Origin: Sipunculus nudus
Lineage: Eukaryota > Annelida > Sipuncula > Golfingiida > Sipunculidae
NCBI GenBank assembly: GCA_026874595.1
Contig: CM049307.1
Span: forward strand, 97,524,330 to 97,588,329
Direction of reading: 5' to 3'
Length of the DNA: 64,000 nucleotides
The notes under the pieces were generated by a model that saw only the letters and a list, made by a program, of their open reading frames with translations, ran no database searches and had not been told where the DNA came from. A program made the position numbers and the translations under genes. Positions 56,601 through 62,091 of this stretch are shown here, piece by piece (positions within the stretch are counted from its first letter, which is position 1; the number at the start of each line of letters is the position of its first letter).

Positions 56601-57378
56601 AAACCCCACTAAATGCTTACTTCTATAGTATATTTCAGATCCTGCATGCTTAATAAGTCTCCCTTCATAAACTGATGACACAATTTTGATAAAATGCTGG
56701 GTCCAACACAGATTCTTTTAGTGATGACGATGGCCAGATGATATCACTGCCAGCTCTGCCACATGGCGTTTTAACACTCATTTTTTTTTTTTTTAGAATT
56801 TTCCCTCTGTGTTCAAAATGCCCCCCATTATAGAGGCAATAGTAGGGACATCGTTTCTTTATTTTCAACAATAAATGTGTGTTTTGAGGTTATTTACTCT
56901 AAATGTCCAGCAATGATTATTGGTGTCCTATTACTATTTTAGATGCCAGGCAGATTTTCAGATCTAGCATGTGTCCTGCTAAAAGTTATGCACAGTAAGT
57001 TATGTACATGGATTTTGTGGACCTTTTGTTGAGGGTTAGTATAAATTTAATTTTGGATATTTTCTGGATGACCATAATATATTCTTAAATTAAAGGATCA
57101 TCTACCAATGTGATGCAAGACAATTCTTTATCCCCACAACAGACTGCCCTAGTCATTGGTATAAGCATCAGTATTTGTTCAGGAGCTGACAAGGTTAAAA
57201 TGTATCACTGAAAAGTGAGACACTGCAACACATGAGAGCCCGGTTAGTGGGTCCTGGAGGGGTATATATATGTATTCATTAACTACGAAGTCTAGTTTAC
57301 CTGTAAATTCTCCGTCCACAGCCAGGAAAGTTGCATTGTCAATGGCATCCTGAACAGTTCCCAAAACTTCCTTAAAAT
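9169..57378 (-). CDS. PARN: PARN, poly(A)-specific ribonuclease (19 exons, first coding exon missing)
   Basis: PARN is a Mg-dependent 3'-5' exoribonuclease that removes poly(A) from mRNA and matures small RNAs, binding both the cap and the tail. Nineteen minus-strand exons with GT-AG borders and compatible phases were joined by eye: 57301-57378, 51337-51407, 40172-40239, 39004-39085, 35178-35238, 34482-34668, 32027-32131, 31493-31619, 27972-28028, 26931-27008, 26545-26588, 26070-26112, 25480-25555, 22564-22674, 21627-21696, 20957-21012, 11036-11122, 10452-10526, 9169-9392. The product is about 565 residues plus a missing short N-terminus; the human protein has 639. Catalytic acidic residues of the DEDD fold are present in VDGEF, GHNMLLD and HEAGYDA. 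R3H and RRM regions follow the usual order. Exons here are numbered 2 to 20 because the ATG exon was not found. Introns range from 92 nt to about 11 kb and hold most of the transposons. Confidence 0.97.
9393..10451 (-). other. PARN intron 19
   Basis: Non-repetitive AT-rich intron. It holds a homopolymer-rich stretch near 10190-10220 and no recognised element. Confidence 0.7.
10452..10526 (-). CDS. PARN: PARN exon 19, RRM with cap-binding Trp
   Basis: The acceptor tttacag and donor AGCATG|gtatgt bound 75 nt. The peptide [20 protein letters not shown] aligns with human [20 protein letters not shown]; the Trp corresponds to W475, which stacks on the mRNA cap in the human protein. Confidence 0.96.
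11036..11122 (-). CDS. PARN: PARN exon 18, start of RRM
   Basis: The acceptor gttacag and donor TTTG|gtaaga bound 87 nt. It encodes [20 protein letters not shown] and then IHQLFEQFG, the first strand and helix of the RRM, matching human [27 protein letters not shown]. Confidence 0.96.
11123..12921 (-). other. PARN intron 17, 3' part, without recognised features
   Basis: Apparently single-copy intron sequence with a poly-T/G tract at about 12680-12701. The open frames here are short and show no coding pattern. Confidence 0.6.
12922..13405. repeat. 44-bp minisatellite, 11 copies
   Basis: Eleven head-to-tail units of 44 bp, nearly identical. Each unit holds a perfect 9-bp hairpin (TTCCTGTTT, loop TGG, AAACAGGAA) and the word ACAGGAAGTG. 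Because 44 is not a multiple of 3 and the unit lacks stops, long open frames of 108-199 codons appear on both strands. These are artefacts of the repeat. It lies within the 9.8-kb PARN intron. Confidence 0.97.
13555..15626 (+). other. Isolated T-superfamily left end and unassigned intron
   Basis: At 13555-13590 there is gtgaccaatgggtcatgatgctcagctgg, split here only for description: an imperfect palindrome followed by GCTCAGCTG. No matching right hairpin was seen downstream. The rest of the interval is AT-rich intron without a recognised element. Confidence 0.4.
15627..16255 (+). mobile_element. Type C repeat, copy 1
   Basis: It begins with a degraded left end (acaaggg repeated, then catgggtcacgtgctcagctg) and continues in a body that matches 54042-54641 over about 600 bp. 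A shared open frame ends in [15 protein letters not shown] in both copies. No hairpin right end was found, so the element is partial or of another type. Confidence 0.65.
16655..18571 (+). mobile_element. T-superfamily element, type A, copy 2
   Basis: The left end is acaagggacctatgggtcac with GCTCAGCTGA, and the right hairpin is at 18543-18571. It aligns along its whole length with the copy at 6343-7858, including a poly-G tract at about 17653-17684 and a (GGAC)n tract near 18495. Confidence 0.88.
18572..20195 (+). mobile_element. Type A modules with their own right hairpin
   Basis: Two tandem versions of the type A body (phrases gtgccatggtcaaa, ggcccataac and aggtttttcc) end at a second hairpin, 20167-20195. 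This looks like a longer version of the same element, or an element adjoining the first. The same arrangement appears inverted at 46523-47150. Confidence 0.6.
20196..20690 (+). repeat. Repeat E with GCACATGGTGC start
   Basis: It starts caagagcaccGCACATGGTGC and ends near a GACGGACGGACC tract and tataccataatatgtcc. It contains phrases like tgaccttattaaatatgcatg in imperfect tandem. No coding sequence. Element type unknown. Confidence 0.45.
20957..21012 (-). CDS. PARN: PARN exon 17
   Basis: The acceptor tttgcag or ttgcag and donor GATC|gtgagt bound 56 nt. The peptide [18 protein letters not shown] matches human LFLMRVMDIPYLNLEGPD. The following intron, about 9.8 kb, contains the 44-bp minisatellite and several transposons. 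Confidence 0.94.
21013..21626 (-). repeat. Degenerate about 22-bp tandem repeat in PARN intron 16
   Basis: Between roughly 21170 and 21540 the phrase ttgatattcagacactggcc recurs many times with substitutions and small length changes. It is an old minisatellite. The flanks of the intron are plain. Confidence 0.75.
21627..21696 (-). CDS. PARN: PARN exon 16
   Basis: The acceptor tctacag and donor AATAA|gtaagt bound 70 nt. The peptide has a short polar-to-Pro run ([19 protein letters not shown]) aligning with human PKIHVSARSKLIEPFFNKL. Confidence 0.92.
22564..22674 (-). CDS. PARN: PARN exon 15: catalytic His and third DEDD Asp
   Basis: The acceptor gttacag and donor CATCTCG|gtgagt bound 111 nt. 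It encodes [20 protein letters not shown] and then [15 protein letters not shown]. His and Asp of HEAGYDA correspond to human H377 and D382, the last catalytic residues, so the nuclease site appears intact. Confidence 0.97.
22992..23092. repeat. Two-copy direct repeat
   Basis: The phrase tctcctatttttgcccctgg and its continuation to gttccag occur twice, 46 bp apart, within PARN intron 14. Confidence 0.85.
23161..24974 (+). mobile_element. T-superfamily element, type A, copy 3
   Basis: The left end is acaagggacacatgggtcac with GCTCAGCTGA; the right hairpin is at 24946-24974. It aligns with the copies at 6343 and 16655. The poly-G tract is shorter (about 17). Lies in PARN intron 14. Confidence 0.88.
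25480..25555 (-). CDS. PARN: PARN exon 14
   Basis: The acceptor ttcacag and donor AAATAG|gtaagt bound 76 nt. The peptide begins [20 protein letters not shown] and ends SKPKI, corresponding to human [20 protein letters not shown] and the residues after it. Confidence 0.94.
26070..26112 (-). CDS. PARN: PARN exon 13
   Basis: The acceptor ttttgtag and donor TTTAAG|gtgagg bound a 43-nt exon. The peptide [14 protein letters not shown] matches human [14 protein letters not shown]. Confidence 0.96.
26545..26588 (-). CDS. PARN: PARN exon 12
   Basis: The acceptor tttcag and donor CCAAG|gtcagt bound a 44-nt exon. The peptide [15 protein letters not shown] matches human DLSEFKEMTTCVFPR. The donor is weaker than its neighbours (gtcagt). 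Confidence 0.95.
26931..27008 (-). CDS. PARN: PARN exon 11: second DEDD Asp
   Basis: The acceptor tttcag and donor CTCAG|gtaaga bound 78 nt in phase 0. The peptide [20 protein letters not shown] matches human [20 protein letters not shown]; the Asp of MLLD corresponds to catalytic D292. Confidence 0.97.
27972..28028 (-). CDS. PARN: PARN exon 10
   Basis: The acceptor ttttcag and donor CATCG|gtgagt bound a 57-nt phase-0 exon of 19 codons. The peptide [19 protein letters not shown] matches human [20 protein letters not shown]. A transposon left end lies about 120 nt upstream of it in transcription order, at 28147. Confidence 0.95.
28147..31191 (+). mobile_element. T-superfamily element, type B-like, carrying a nested transposon
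   Basis: The left end is gggaccaatgggtctcaac with GCTCAGCTG; the right end is a decayed hairpin ending AGTCAGCTGAGCT at 31191. The body has TGACCTTTGACCY repeats (28348-28360, 28567-28579), and after the nested insert resumes with one GGTGGCGCCACC (30866) and phrases of type B (ggatatagatcgcagttac). The insert at 28870-30719 splits it. Confidence 0.7.
28870..30719. mobile_element. 1.85-kb DNA transposon with TTA target duplication
   Basis: The ends are inverted: GGCCAGATTTTTTAATT at the left and AATTAAAAAAGTCTGGCC at the right, with similarity extending about 33 bp to GGTTTAC. TTA flanks both sides (28867-28869 and 30720-30722). There is no transposase frame, so it is non-autonomous. Three-base TTA duplications are typical of PIF/Harbinger-type elements; that assignment is an inference. 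A 60-bp direct duplication lies at 29940-30045. Confidence 0.75.
31493..31619 (-). CDS. PARN: PARN exon 9, end of R3H region
   Basis: The acceptor ttatcag and donor GAATAT|gtaagc bound 127 nt. The peptide begins [19 protein letters not shown] and continues IVVSKV, followed by a charged helix ([16 protein letters not shown]). It parallels human [24 protein letters not shown] and its following helix. Confidence 0.95.
32027..32131 (-). CDS. PARN: PARN exon 8, R3H region
   Basis: The acceptor attgcag and donor AGCAA|gtgagc bound 105 nt. The peptide contains [12 protein letters not shown] and [19 protein letters not shown], matching the human EPCTGFQRKLIYQTLSWK block of the R3H nucleic-acid-binding domain. 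Confidence 0.96.
32546..33546 (-). mobile_element. Helitron-like element H2, copy 1, with 180-bp repeats
   Basis: On the minus strand it ends in the hairpin GTGTCGTTCCGACAC, two bases and CTAG, followed by host T. The core has three 180-bp units (landmark gtcaaaagcaggtcaac near 33183). The other end carries the hairpin GCCCCGGCCACTTTGTGGC. The part at 32820-32925 holds GACGGACG tracts and ends gagctgagggct. Tandem-cored, CTAG-ended elements resemble the pearl/HINE type of non-autonomous Helitrons described in molluscs. Confidence 0.65.
33600..34480. repeat. 19-bp tandem array made of 5' splice-site sequence
   Basis: From about 33830 to 34430 the sequence is units of 19 bp of two kinds, ttacctgacagttcaacat and ttacctgacagttacttgt; decayed units continue to 33600. 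On the PARN strand each unit reads CTGTCAG|GTAA, the same as the real exon 7 donor at 34482 (AATGTCAG|GTAACTG). I count about 35 copies of the core. The array touches the exon. Confidence 0.95.
34482..34668 (-). CDS. PARN: PARN exon 7, linker before R3H
   Basis: The acceptor tgtccag and donor AATGTCAG|gtaactg bound 187 nt, the longest internal exon. It encodes [17 protein letters not shown], a Ser/Pro/Ala-rich linker, then [12 protein letters not shown], matching the human GIPYLNQEEE...IPEDQKKFIDQV region. The middle is low-complexity and is expected to vary between species. The donor motif is amplified about 35-fold in the following intron (33660-34480). Confidence 0.95.
35178..35238 (-). 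CDS. PARN: PARN exon 6
   Basis: The acceptor ttttcag and donor GAGATG|gtaggt bound 61 nt. The peptide [20 protein letters not shown] is almost identical to human PARN ([20 protein letters not shown]), the best-conserved stretch in this gene model. Confidence 0.97.
35239..36565 (-). other. PARN intron 5, upstream part
   Basis: AT-rich intron with no recognised element or tandem repeat before the transposon starting at 36566. Confidence 0.6.
36566..38957 (+). mobile_element. T-superfamily element, R1-type, interrupted by H1 copy 2
   Basis: The left end is acaaaggacccatgggtcac with cactcagctga; the poly-G tract is at 36628-36645; the right hairpin is at 38929-38957. The body up to 37331 and from 38794 is continuous with related copies (reading gacctaatt then ttcagtatggtagg). 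Confidence 0.85.
37332..38793 (+). mobile_element. Non-autonomous Helitron-like element H1, copy 2
   Basis: The 3' end has the perfect hairpin GTAGTCGcttgtCGACTAC, an 8-nt spacer and CTAG, followed by host T. The 5' end gtagccgccaaaacagagtt matches copy 1 in the other orientation. The core has tandem units of about 278 bp, each with GGTGGCGCCACC or a close variant (37652, 37800, 37930, 38078, 38207, 38356, 38488). Two successive units even give matching open frames of 93 codons, which I regard as repeat artefacts. Confidence 0.75.
39004..39085 (-). CDS. PARN: PARN exon 5
   Basis: The acceptor attacag and donor TGTCAG|gtgaga bound 82 nt that enter with 1 nt and leave in phase 0. The peptide includes [16 protein letters not shown] and ends RFLCQ, corresponding to the human KSFNFYVFPKPFNRS...KFVCQ segment. 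Confidence 0.96.
39644..40008. repeat. 83-bp tandem repeat, four and a half copies
   Basis: Units start at 39644, 39727, 39810, 39893 and 39976, with the landmark gtgggcacctctatatagtt. They differ by only a few substitutions, so the array is recent. It sits about 165 nt inside PARN intron 4 from the exon 4 donor. Confidence 0.95.
40172..40239 (-). CDS. PARN: PARN exon 4
   Basis: The acceptor tttcag and donor GATCA|gtaagt bound 68 nt starting in phase 0 and leaving 2 nt over. The peptide [18 protein letters not shown] is the signature SMDFLLFQFGLCTFKYD strand of the nuclease fold. The upstream intron is about 11 kb and contains a 2.4 kb element, the nested 47-49 kb element and an array of 180-bp units. 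Confidence 0.96.
40300..42198 (-). mobile_element. Helitron-like element H2, copy 2, with ten 180-bp units
   Basis: On the minus strand it ends in the hairpin GTGTCGTTCCGACAC then ATCTAG and host T. About ten tandem units of 180 bp follow, with the landmark gtcaaaagtaggtcaac recurring every 179-181 bp from about 40395 to 41998. The far end has a (GGAC)n tract and the hairpin GCCACtttGTGGC. No coding capacity. Confidence 0.7.
42201..44097 (-). other. PARN intron 3 segment with a CACTGCCAAAAA repeat
   Basis: Mostly AT-rich intron. From 43079 a repeat begins acactgccaaaaataatttt and goes on with many degenerate words like aaggaaatatt to about 43330. The same start occurs inverted at 50342. Confidence 0.5.
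44098..46522 (+). mobile_element. T-superfamily element, type B, copy 2 (most complete)
   Basis: The left end has the perfect palindrome TGACCCATGGGTCA (44103-44116) then GCTCAGCTG; the right hairpin is at 46493-46522. At 2.4 kb it is the longest uninterrupted type B copy and aligns with 1270-3097 along its right part. It carries TGACCTTTGACCT at 46023 and 46161, and the hairpin-forming phrase ggggtgcaaacacacccc. No protein-coding frame. Confidence 0.88.
47277..48337. mobile_element. 1.06-kb element with TTA duplication and GC-rich inverted ends
   Basis: The ends AGCCGGCcatac...GAGGCGACATGTCGC are inverted at the right (GCGACATGTCGCCTCG...GCCGGCT). TTA flanks both sides (47274-47276 and 48338-48340), and removing the insert restores the type A reading gttagatgtccccaag. 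The sub-terminal GCGACATGTCGC-like palindromes recur several times. No transposase frame. PIF/Harbinger-like by duplication size, as an inference. Confidence 0.85.
47557..47994. mobile_element. MITE nested inside the 47.3-48.3 kb element
   Basis: The ends are inverted: TACTGTGgttgcc at the left and aaaCACAGTA at the right, with similarity running about 40 bp through ttcgc and aatttcgcga. TA-rich flanks fit a TA duplication. The interior repeats tcgcgaaaatgaaaccctcg twice. This is the third level of nesting here. Confidence 0.65.
49985..50342 (-). repeat. CACTGCCAAAAA repeat, second copy
   Basis: On the minus strand it starts tacactgccaaaaatcactt and continues with degenerate aagaaaatatttcctt words, like the copy at 43079. 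No second terminus found. Confidence 0.45.
50412..50471 (-). other. Exon-like 60-nt segment ending in TAA
   Basis: Between acceptor gttttcag and donor TTTAA|gtaaca lie 60 nt in PARN intron 3. Spliced in phase 0 after exon 3, it is open for 19 codons and ends with TAA. It could be a poison exon or a chance pair of splice sites. No PARN homology was recognised in it. Confidence 0.2.
51160..51360. repeat. 51-bp tandem repeat containing the exon 3/intron 3 junction
   Basis: Units start at 51160, 51211, 51262 and 51313. On the PARN strand each contains AGATATCAGAAACTRAAGGA followed by T|gtgagtaacatg. The last unit (51313-51360) includes the real end of exon 3; the other three are copies of that junction inside the intron. 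Confidence 0.95.
51337..51407 (-). CDS. PARN: PARN exon 3
   Basis: The acceptor gttacag and donor GGAT|gtgagt bound 71 nt that enter with 2 nt and leave in phase 0. The peptide ends [14 protein letters not shown], matching the FDTPEERYQKLKK segment of vertebrate PARN. The last 21 nt and the donor are repeated three more times immediately downstream in the intron (51160-51312). Confidence 0.94.
51408..54041 (-). other. PARN intron 2 segment with microsatellites
   Basis: AT-rich intron. It holds a TTACTA-type hexamer microsatellite (about 51794-51910) and a degenerate 11-bp tandem array of the type gacccaatcgg (about 53535-53620). No transposon ends or coding sequence recognised. Confidence 0.65.
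51794..51910. repeat. TTACTA hexamer microsatellite
   Basis: Three runs of ctattactattactatt-type hexamers interrupted by short unique stretches, inside PARN intron 2. Confidence 0.92.
54042..54641 (+). mobile_element. Type C repeat, copy 2
   Basis: It has a clean left end, acaagggacccatgggtcac then agcgctcagctg, and matches 15627-16255. Its right part is directly abutted by the left end of R1 copy 2 at 54642, within the phrase gagaatccagaatata, which continues in copy 1. Confidence 0.7.
54642..56403 (+). mobile_element. Repeat R1 copy 2, uninterrupted
   Basis: The left end is acaaaggacccatgggtcac; the right end is gacttatagtcagctgagct at 56384-56403, joined to the body by an internal deletion. 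A poly-G tract is at 55667-55686. This copy preserves the empty sites for four insertions found in copy 1. Confidence 0.85.
56404..57300 (-). other. PARN intron 2, start
   Basis: Single-copy-looking intron sequence next to exon 2. No element recognised. Confidence 0.6.
57301..57378 (-). CDS. PARN: PARN exon 2: first DEDD motif
   Basis: The acceptor is ...tgcag and the donor TTTACAG|gtaaac. The exon enters with 2 nt and leaves with 1 nt of a codon. The peptide starts [15 protein letters not shown] and ends [10 protein letters not shown]. The Asp and Glu of VDGEF match human catalytic D28 and E30. The 2-nt AT start fits the human Asn-Phe-Lys junction, so the missing upstream exon should encode only about 6-8 residues beginning with Met. 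Confidence 0.95.
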
Positions 57379-57486
57379 CTGCAAAAGAAAAGATTTGTTA
57401 TATATATGAGGAAAAGGGAGACATTGTCTAAATCAAGGTTGGGTTTCAGCTGGAAGAAATGGCAATTCAGGGTATCAGGTCTATTA

Positions 57487-59773
57487 ACAAGGGACCCATG
57501 GGTCACATCGCTCATCTGAATTTTGGAAAATATTAGTAACTGCAAAATATTTTTATTTCTTTTGGTTTTTCATGTATATTATCATTAGAAAAGCTATGAG
57601 AAAATGGCCCTGCTAAAATGAAACTCTGTAAATTATAGAATAATGGACATGAGCTAAACCATTTAGTGATGCACCAAGGGAACGAATAGGCCTACAGTAA
57701 GTGTCATATAAAAGTAACATTTCATAAACAAATAATGTGTGAAGGTAATTTATTTTTCAAAAGTTAAATATATGGCCATATGAGTTAAAAATTAATCCAA
57801 CAAAGTTAGACCAATATTCTTAATTTTAATTCTAAGTTAACAGTGTTATTCACACCTAGGCTCTGCCAACTTTAAGAGATATGAATGAAATGCTACAAAG
57901 TATTTATATCTTCTTAAATCTTGTCAGTTAGCACTTACATCAGATCCTAATATTTATATTACTTTTGAATATTAGGATTAAATTCCTGAATTTTTTTTCT
58001 TTAAAACAATCAAAGTTGTCCAAGTCTCATCAAAAAGAATTTATTTAACATTAAAATTATAAGATTCATCTTGTTTATTAGCCCTGTGTATTGAAGGGGT
58101 GGGTGGGAGGAGGGGTCTCCGTTGTTACTGCTCGTTGCTGAAAAAACGTTAATTTTAAGATTCATCTAGTTCATAGTACAGGTCTGTCAACAGAATGGGG
58201 GTGAGGTGGGGGGGGGGGGGGGGGAGCGGGGGTTGCCAGGTAAAAAAGGCTCCCTGTGGTATGGTATTAACTGCAGACAGCCTGATCAAGCTCAACTCAG
58301 TGGAGAGAGATATGCACTGAATGACCTACAGTCACCAAAGTGGACTGCTTGACAATGTAAGGGAATAAAACAAGAGCCTCCAAAATAAATTCAATTACTA
58401 GCCTAATTTTGCAGCTTTTATTTTCAAATTTCAGATTTTAACAGATTAAATCCTTATGTGCACATGCTGTGAAAATTAAATCCACAGTACTTACAGGAAT
58501 AAAACGTGCCGTGGCCAAAGTTGGGCAAAATTTAAGGTACCAATTTTTATTTTTGCTAATATTTTAAAAAATTTAAAAGATTTTCATCTAATTTTGGGTT
58601 TACAATTTAATTTTGATTAATTAAAGTTATATTACTGGAAAAAGTCCTTGGCTTGAACATGTTTTGTGTTGAGCGATCAAATATCTTTTCTGATTTTTTA
58701 CAAAATGCATTATGTTTGAGCCCATTACTTTTTTAAATAATATAATACAGACCTTATTTCTGGCATGTATATAGGAACTATAAAGAGGAATATTTATGGT
58801 AAATATGAGGAAAAACAGATGAGTGGTTTTGATATTAGGCAGTCCTGAAGTGTGAAAATATGTTTTTAATAAAAAATTGAGGTTTTTCCTTAATTTCTCA
58901 AAGGAACAAAGTTACAAAGACCCAGTTTTCAGCTTGGTAGGAGATCTTTGGGACATCTAACATTATGCCAACAGCCTGGGGAGTATAGAGATATGCACTG
59001 AATGACCTACAGTCACCAAAGTGGACTGCTTGACAATGTAAGGGAATACAACAAGAGCCTCCAAAAAAATTCAATAACTAGCCTAATTTTGCAGCTTTTA
59101 TTTTCAAATTTCAGATTTTAACAGATTAAATCCTTATGTGTACATGCTGTGAAAATTAAATCCACAGTACTTACAGGAAAAAAACGTGCCATGGCCAAAG
59201 TTGGGCAAAATTTAAGGTACCATTTTTATATTTTTGCCAATATTTAAAAAAAATTAATGGATTTTTATCTAATTTTTGGTATACAATTAAACTTTGATTA
59301 ATTAAAGTTGTATTACTGAAAAAAGTCCCTACCTTTAACACTTTTGGTCTTAAGTGACCAAATAACTTTCCTGATTTTTTTACAAAGTTCATTATGTTTG
59401 GGCCCATAACTTTTTAAAATCAAATAATACTGACTTATTTTCTGGCATGTTCATAGGAACTATATAGAGGAATATTTATGGTAAATATGAAGAAAACCAG
59501 ATGAGTGGTTTTGATATTAGGCAGTCCTGAAGTGTGAAAATAGATTTCTAATAAAAAATTGAGGTTTTTCCTTAATATCTCAAAGGAACGAAGTACTATT
59601 GACCCAATTTTCGGCATGGTAGGAGATTTTGGGGACATCTAACTGTATGCTGAATTTCAGATTCGTAGGTCCAATGGTGTTGAAACGTGCCAGTCTTACG
59701 GATGGACATCCGACACAGACGGACGGACAATGGACCACGACTATAGCTCAGATGACTTATAGTCAGCTGAGCT
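57487..59773 (+). mobile_element. T-superfamily element, type A-like, upstream of PARN exon 2
   Basis: The left end is acaagggacccatgggtcac followed by the variant gctcatctga; the right hairpin is at 59745-59773. It contains a poly-G tract (58206-58224) and two tandem type A modules, each with the phrase aacagcctggggag or close to it. Confidence 0.8.
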
Positions 59774-62090
59774 ATAAATGGTGAGGTCTCTGGCTGGGCA
59801 TTTAAAATTCTATTTTTTACAGTAAAATTAAGGATGGATGAGAATTTATCAAGGCAGAAAGAACAGAAATTCGCAGAAACAAATGATTTGAATAACACAG
59901 ATTTATCCCAGATTAATATTTCCATCATTATCTACCTGTCAGGTGTTAGGTCCCAGGGGGGGGGGGGGGGTCCCTACTCCTTGTTTTTGGTAACAGCTGC
60001 TTAATGGATGCAGATAACAGGTGGTACACTGGGTGAATTGGTATAGTTGATGCTTTAATAGAAAAAGAACTGACTATTAAATGACTGTAAGTTTCTTCCC
60101 TCGGAAATACCTGAAAATTGTAGGAATTTTAAATGATTTCTTGTATTATCGCCCATCGATCACCAAGGACTTTATATAAACAACTACAGGTATGCGTTAT
60201 ATCCAAGTTTAATGTTAAGTACAGGGTAGGGGATTGTTTATAACAACTTTCTAACATTATTTAAGCCAATTTCCAAATGAATAGGGATTCAAGCACCTGT
60301 GGCAAGAACAAGGTCTATTTCCAGCTAAATGTAAAACTGGAATAACCTGACAAATGTGAACAGATATAATTTAGGTGCTGTCATAGGCTGTCGCTAGGTA
60401 ATGTAAGTTGTCGTAGAATGTTCCTAGGTGACTTAAGGTCCTCTCTTGTGTCAAGCTCCTGGATCAGCACAGGACAGAGTCTCATGTCATGATGTGGTTT
60501 GTGAAGGCAGCCACGTCTTCTTCCTGGAACTCAGCCATGCCTATCAAGTTCTCTTACTGGCCAAACATGGGTCTCATCAGGTACAAGGGCTTCAGCTACA
60601 CAGACCTGATCTTGGCTTCTTCTTCCCCAGTCTTCTTGCCTTCCTATCTTGCTGATCTTTAAGCATGAGGGCAGCTGCTAGCAGGATAGTTCGATTTAAT
60701 CAGCCTTAATATTATTTAGCCCTGCTAAATAATAGTGTATTGATTTTTACTGCTAAAATGCTTAAAATGAAACATGATTCCATGTACCGATAGACATTTA
60801 TAACACGGTTCTAGCTCTTTTCTTTAAAACCCTGTTAAGTCCAGAGGGTGAATCCCTGATATTTGCATATTAGGGCGTCACAAGGCTCCTGACATTTCCC
60901 TCCCATTTGCATATCAGGCTGTCTGGCCTCCTGTGAATGGCATCATTGCTATGAGGACCCATTGGCAAACAGACAGCTTACCCGCTTGCAACTGGTAACA
61001 TTCGCACTGAAATCATGCGTGTTATCAGAAAGTCCATACATGGACCTTCATGTCCTATGATAAATCTGTGCTGTTCGAACATATGGTCAATGGGCCAAAT
61101 TTAAGTGCACTGTAGACAATGTCGCATCGATTTTGTTCTGTGTATTTGTTAGTGTTCAAATTATACATGAAAGTCTTGCCACTGTTAAGCCAACACGCTG
61201 AACGTCGTGATCGTTTCAGTCAGCCGGTACATGAATTACAGTTTGACTGCGTTCGTCATGTGTGGACCTAAATATCTCACACTGATTGGCTGAGCTAGAG
61301 ACACATTTAAACCGGCCTGCTTCGATAAGCGATGGTCTGATAAACGGTGACTCACTGACTAACTGAGGCTGAGGGTTATATATAGTGTTTAAAATCTCAA
61401 ATAGCCGAGGACCTAAAAATATTAAGACTAATTAAATGGGAATATATATATATATATATATCAAACTGGAAGCCCACAATAGGCGGTTACTGAATTAACC
61501 ATATTGGTTTTGAAAAAGATTGTGGGCAAGACCACTATAATTACTCCTTACTTCACTGGGAAAGACCTTTGTTCAGCGAGGCGGTGATGTGTGGTCCGGA
61601 CTGTCCGGAATTGCCCAAGTTTACCAGTGGATGAAATAAGAGGGTCAGAGAGTAGTAATTAGTTATAGTTATATAAGTTGCCGCGAGGTGGCATTACCGA
61701 CACTATGTGCGACACAGTGGGAGAATGTTTGATTTCTCTGTCAGAGCCATTTCTTTGACTTGGACAGTCTAAATATTATTAGGTCATATCATATATTGAG
61801 TCTAAGAGCCATACAGTGAGAGTTTCTACAATCTAAGCCTCAGATTGCACACTACCCAATGCCCTTGTAAGGAGTGTCACAGGTGTTACTATTACCCTGT
61901 GCAAGCACATCACTCTTCAAAGTGGGCCCGTTTAAACAAAATGTAACAAAGTTCTGGCTCTCACTAGTCTCAGTCCCTTGAGTCAGCAAGGCTCAAAGTG
62001 AGGTATTAAAGTGCCCATGGATACGACTGTTCGCCACTCTCCCAACTATACTTGTGGCCCAATTGATCAAACTCTAAGATAAAAACTCAG
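59774..62090 (-). other. Upstream region of PARN exon 2; first exon and promoter not identified
   Basis: This is the longest non-repetitive, relatively GC-rich part outside exons. It could hold the PARN promoter and ATG exon. A good donor, GCGG|gtaagc at about 60977, has ATGs upstream, but its phase would give a stop in exon 2. A (TA)n tract lies at 61447-61461 and a poly-G tract at 59954-59968. Confidence 0.4.
60424..60660 (+). other. Unrecognised open stretch
   Basis: One plus frame is open for about 76 codons to a TAA at 60659 and contains the run FSYWPNMGLIRYKGFSYTDL; another plus frame and the minus frames are also partly open. Local composition looks more codon-like than the surroundings. 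I do not recognise a family, and it may be a degraded exon or pseudogene. Confidence 0.2.
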
Positions 62091-62091
62091 T

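Noticed and set aside
59881-59928. Minus-strand ATGATGGAAATATTA as a PARN start
   Set aside because: The first residues look like MEI, but no phase-compatible donor follows and the sequence runs into an element edge.
60961-61020. Candidate first PARN exon (ATG...GCGG|gtaagc on the minus strand)
   Set aside because: It leaves 2 nt over; joined to exon 2 it would give a stop two codons later. The peptide also does not resemble the MEIIRS-type start.
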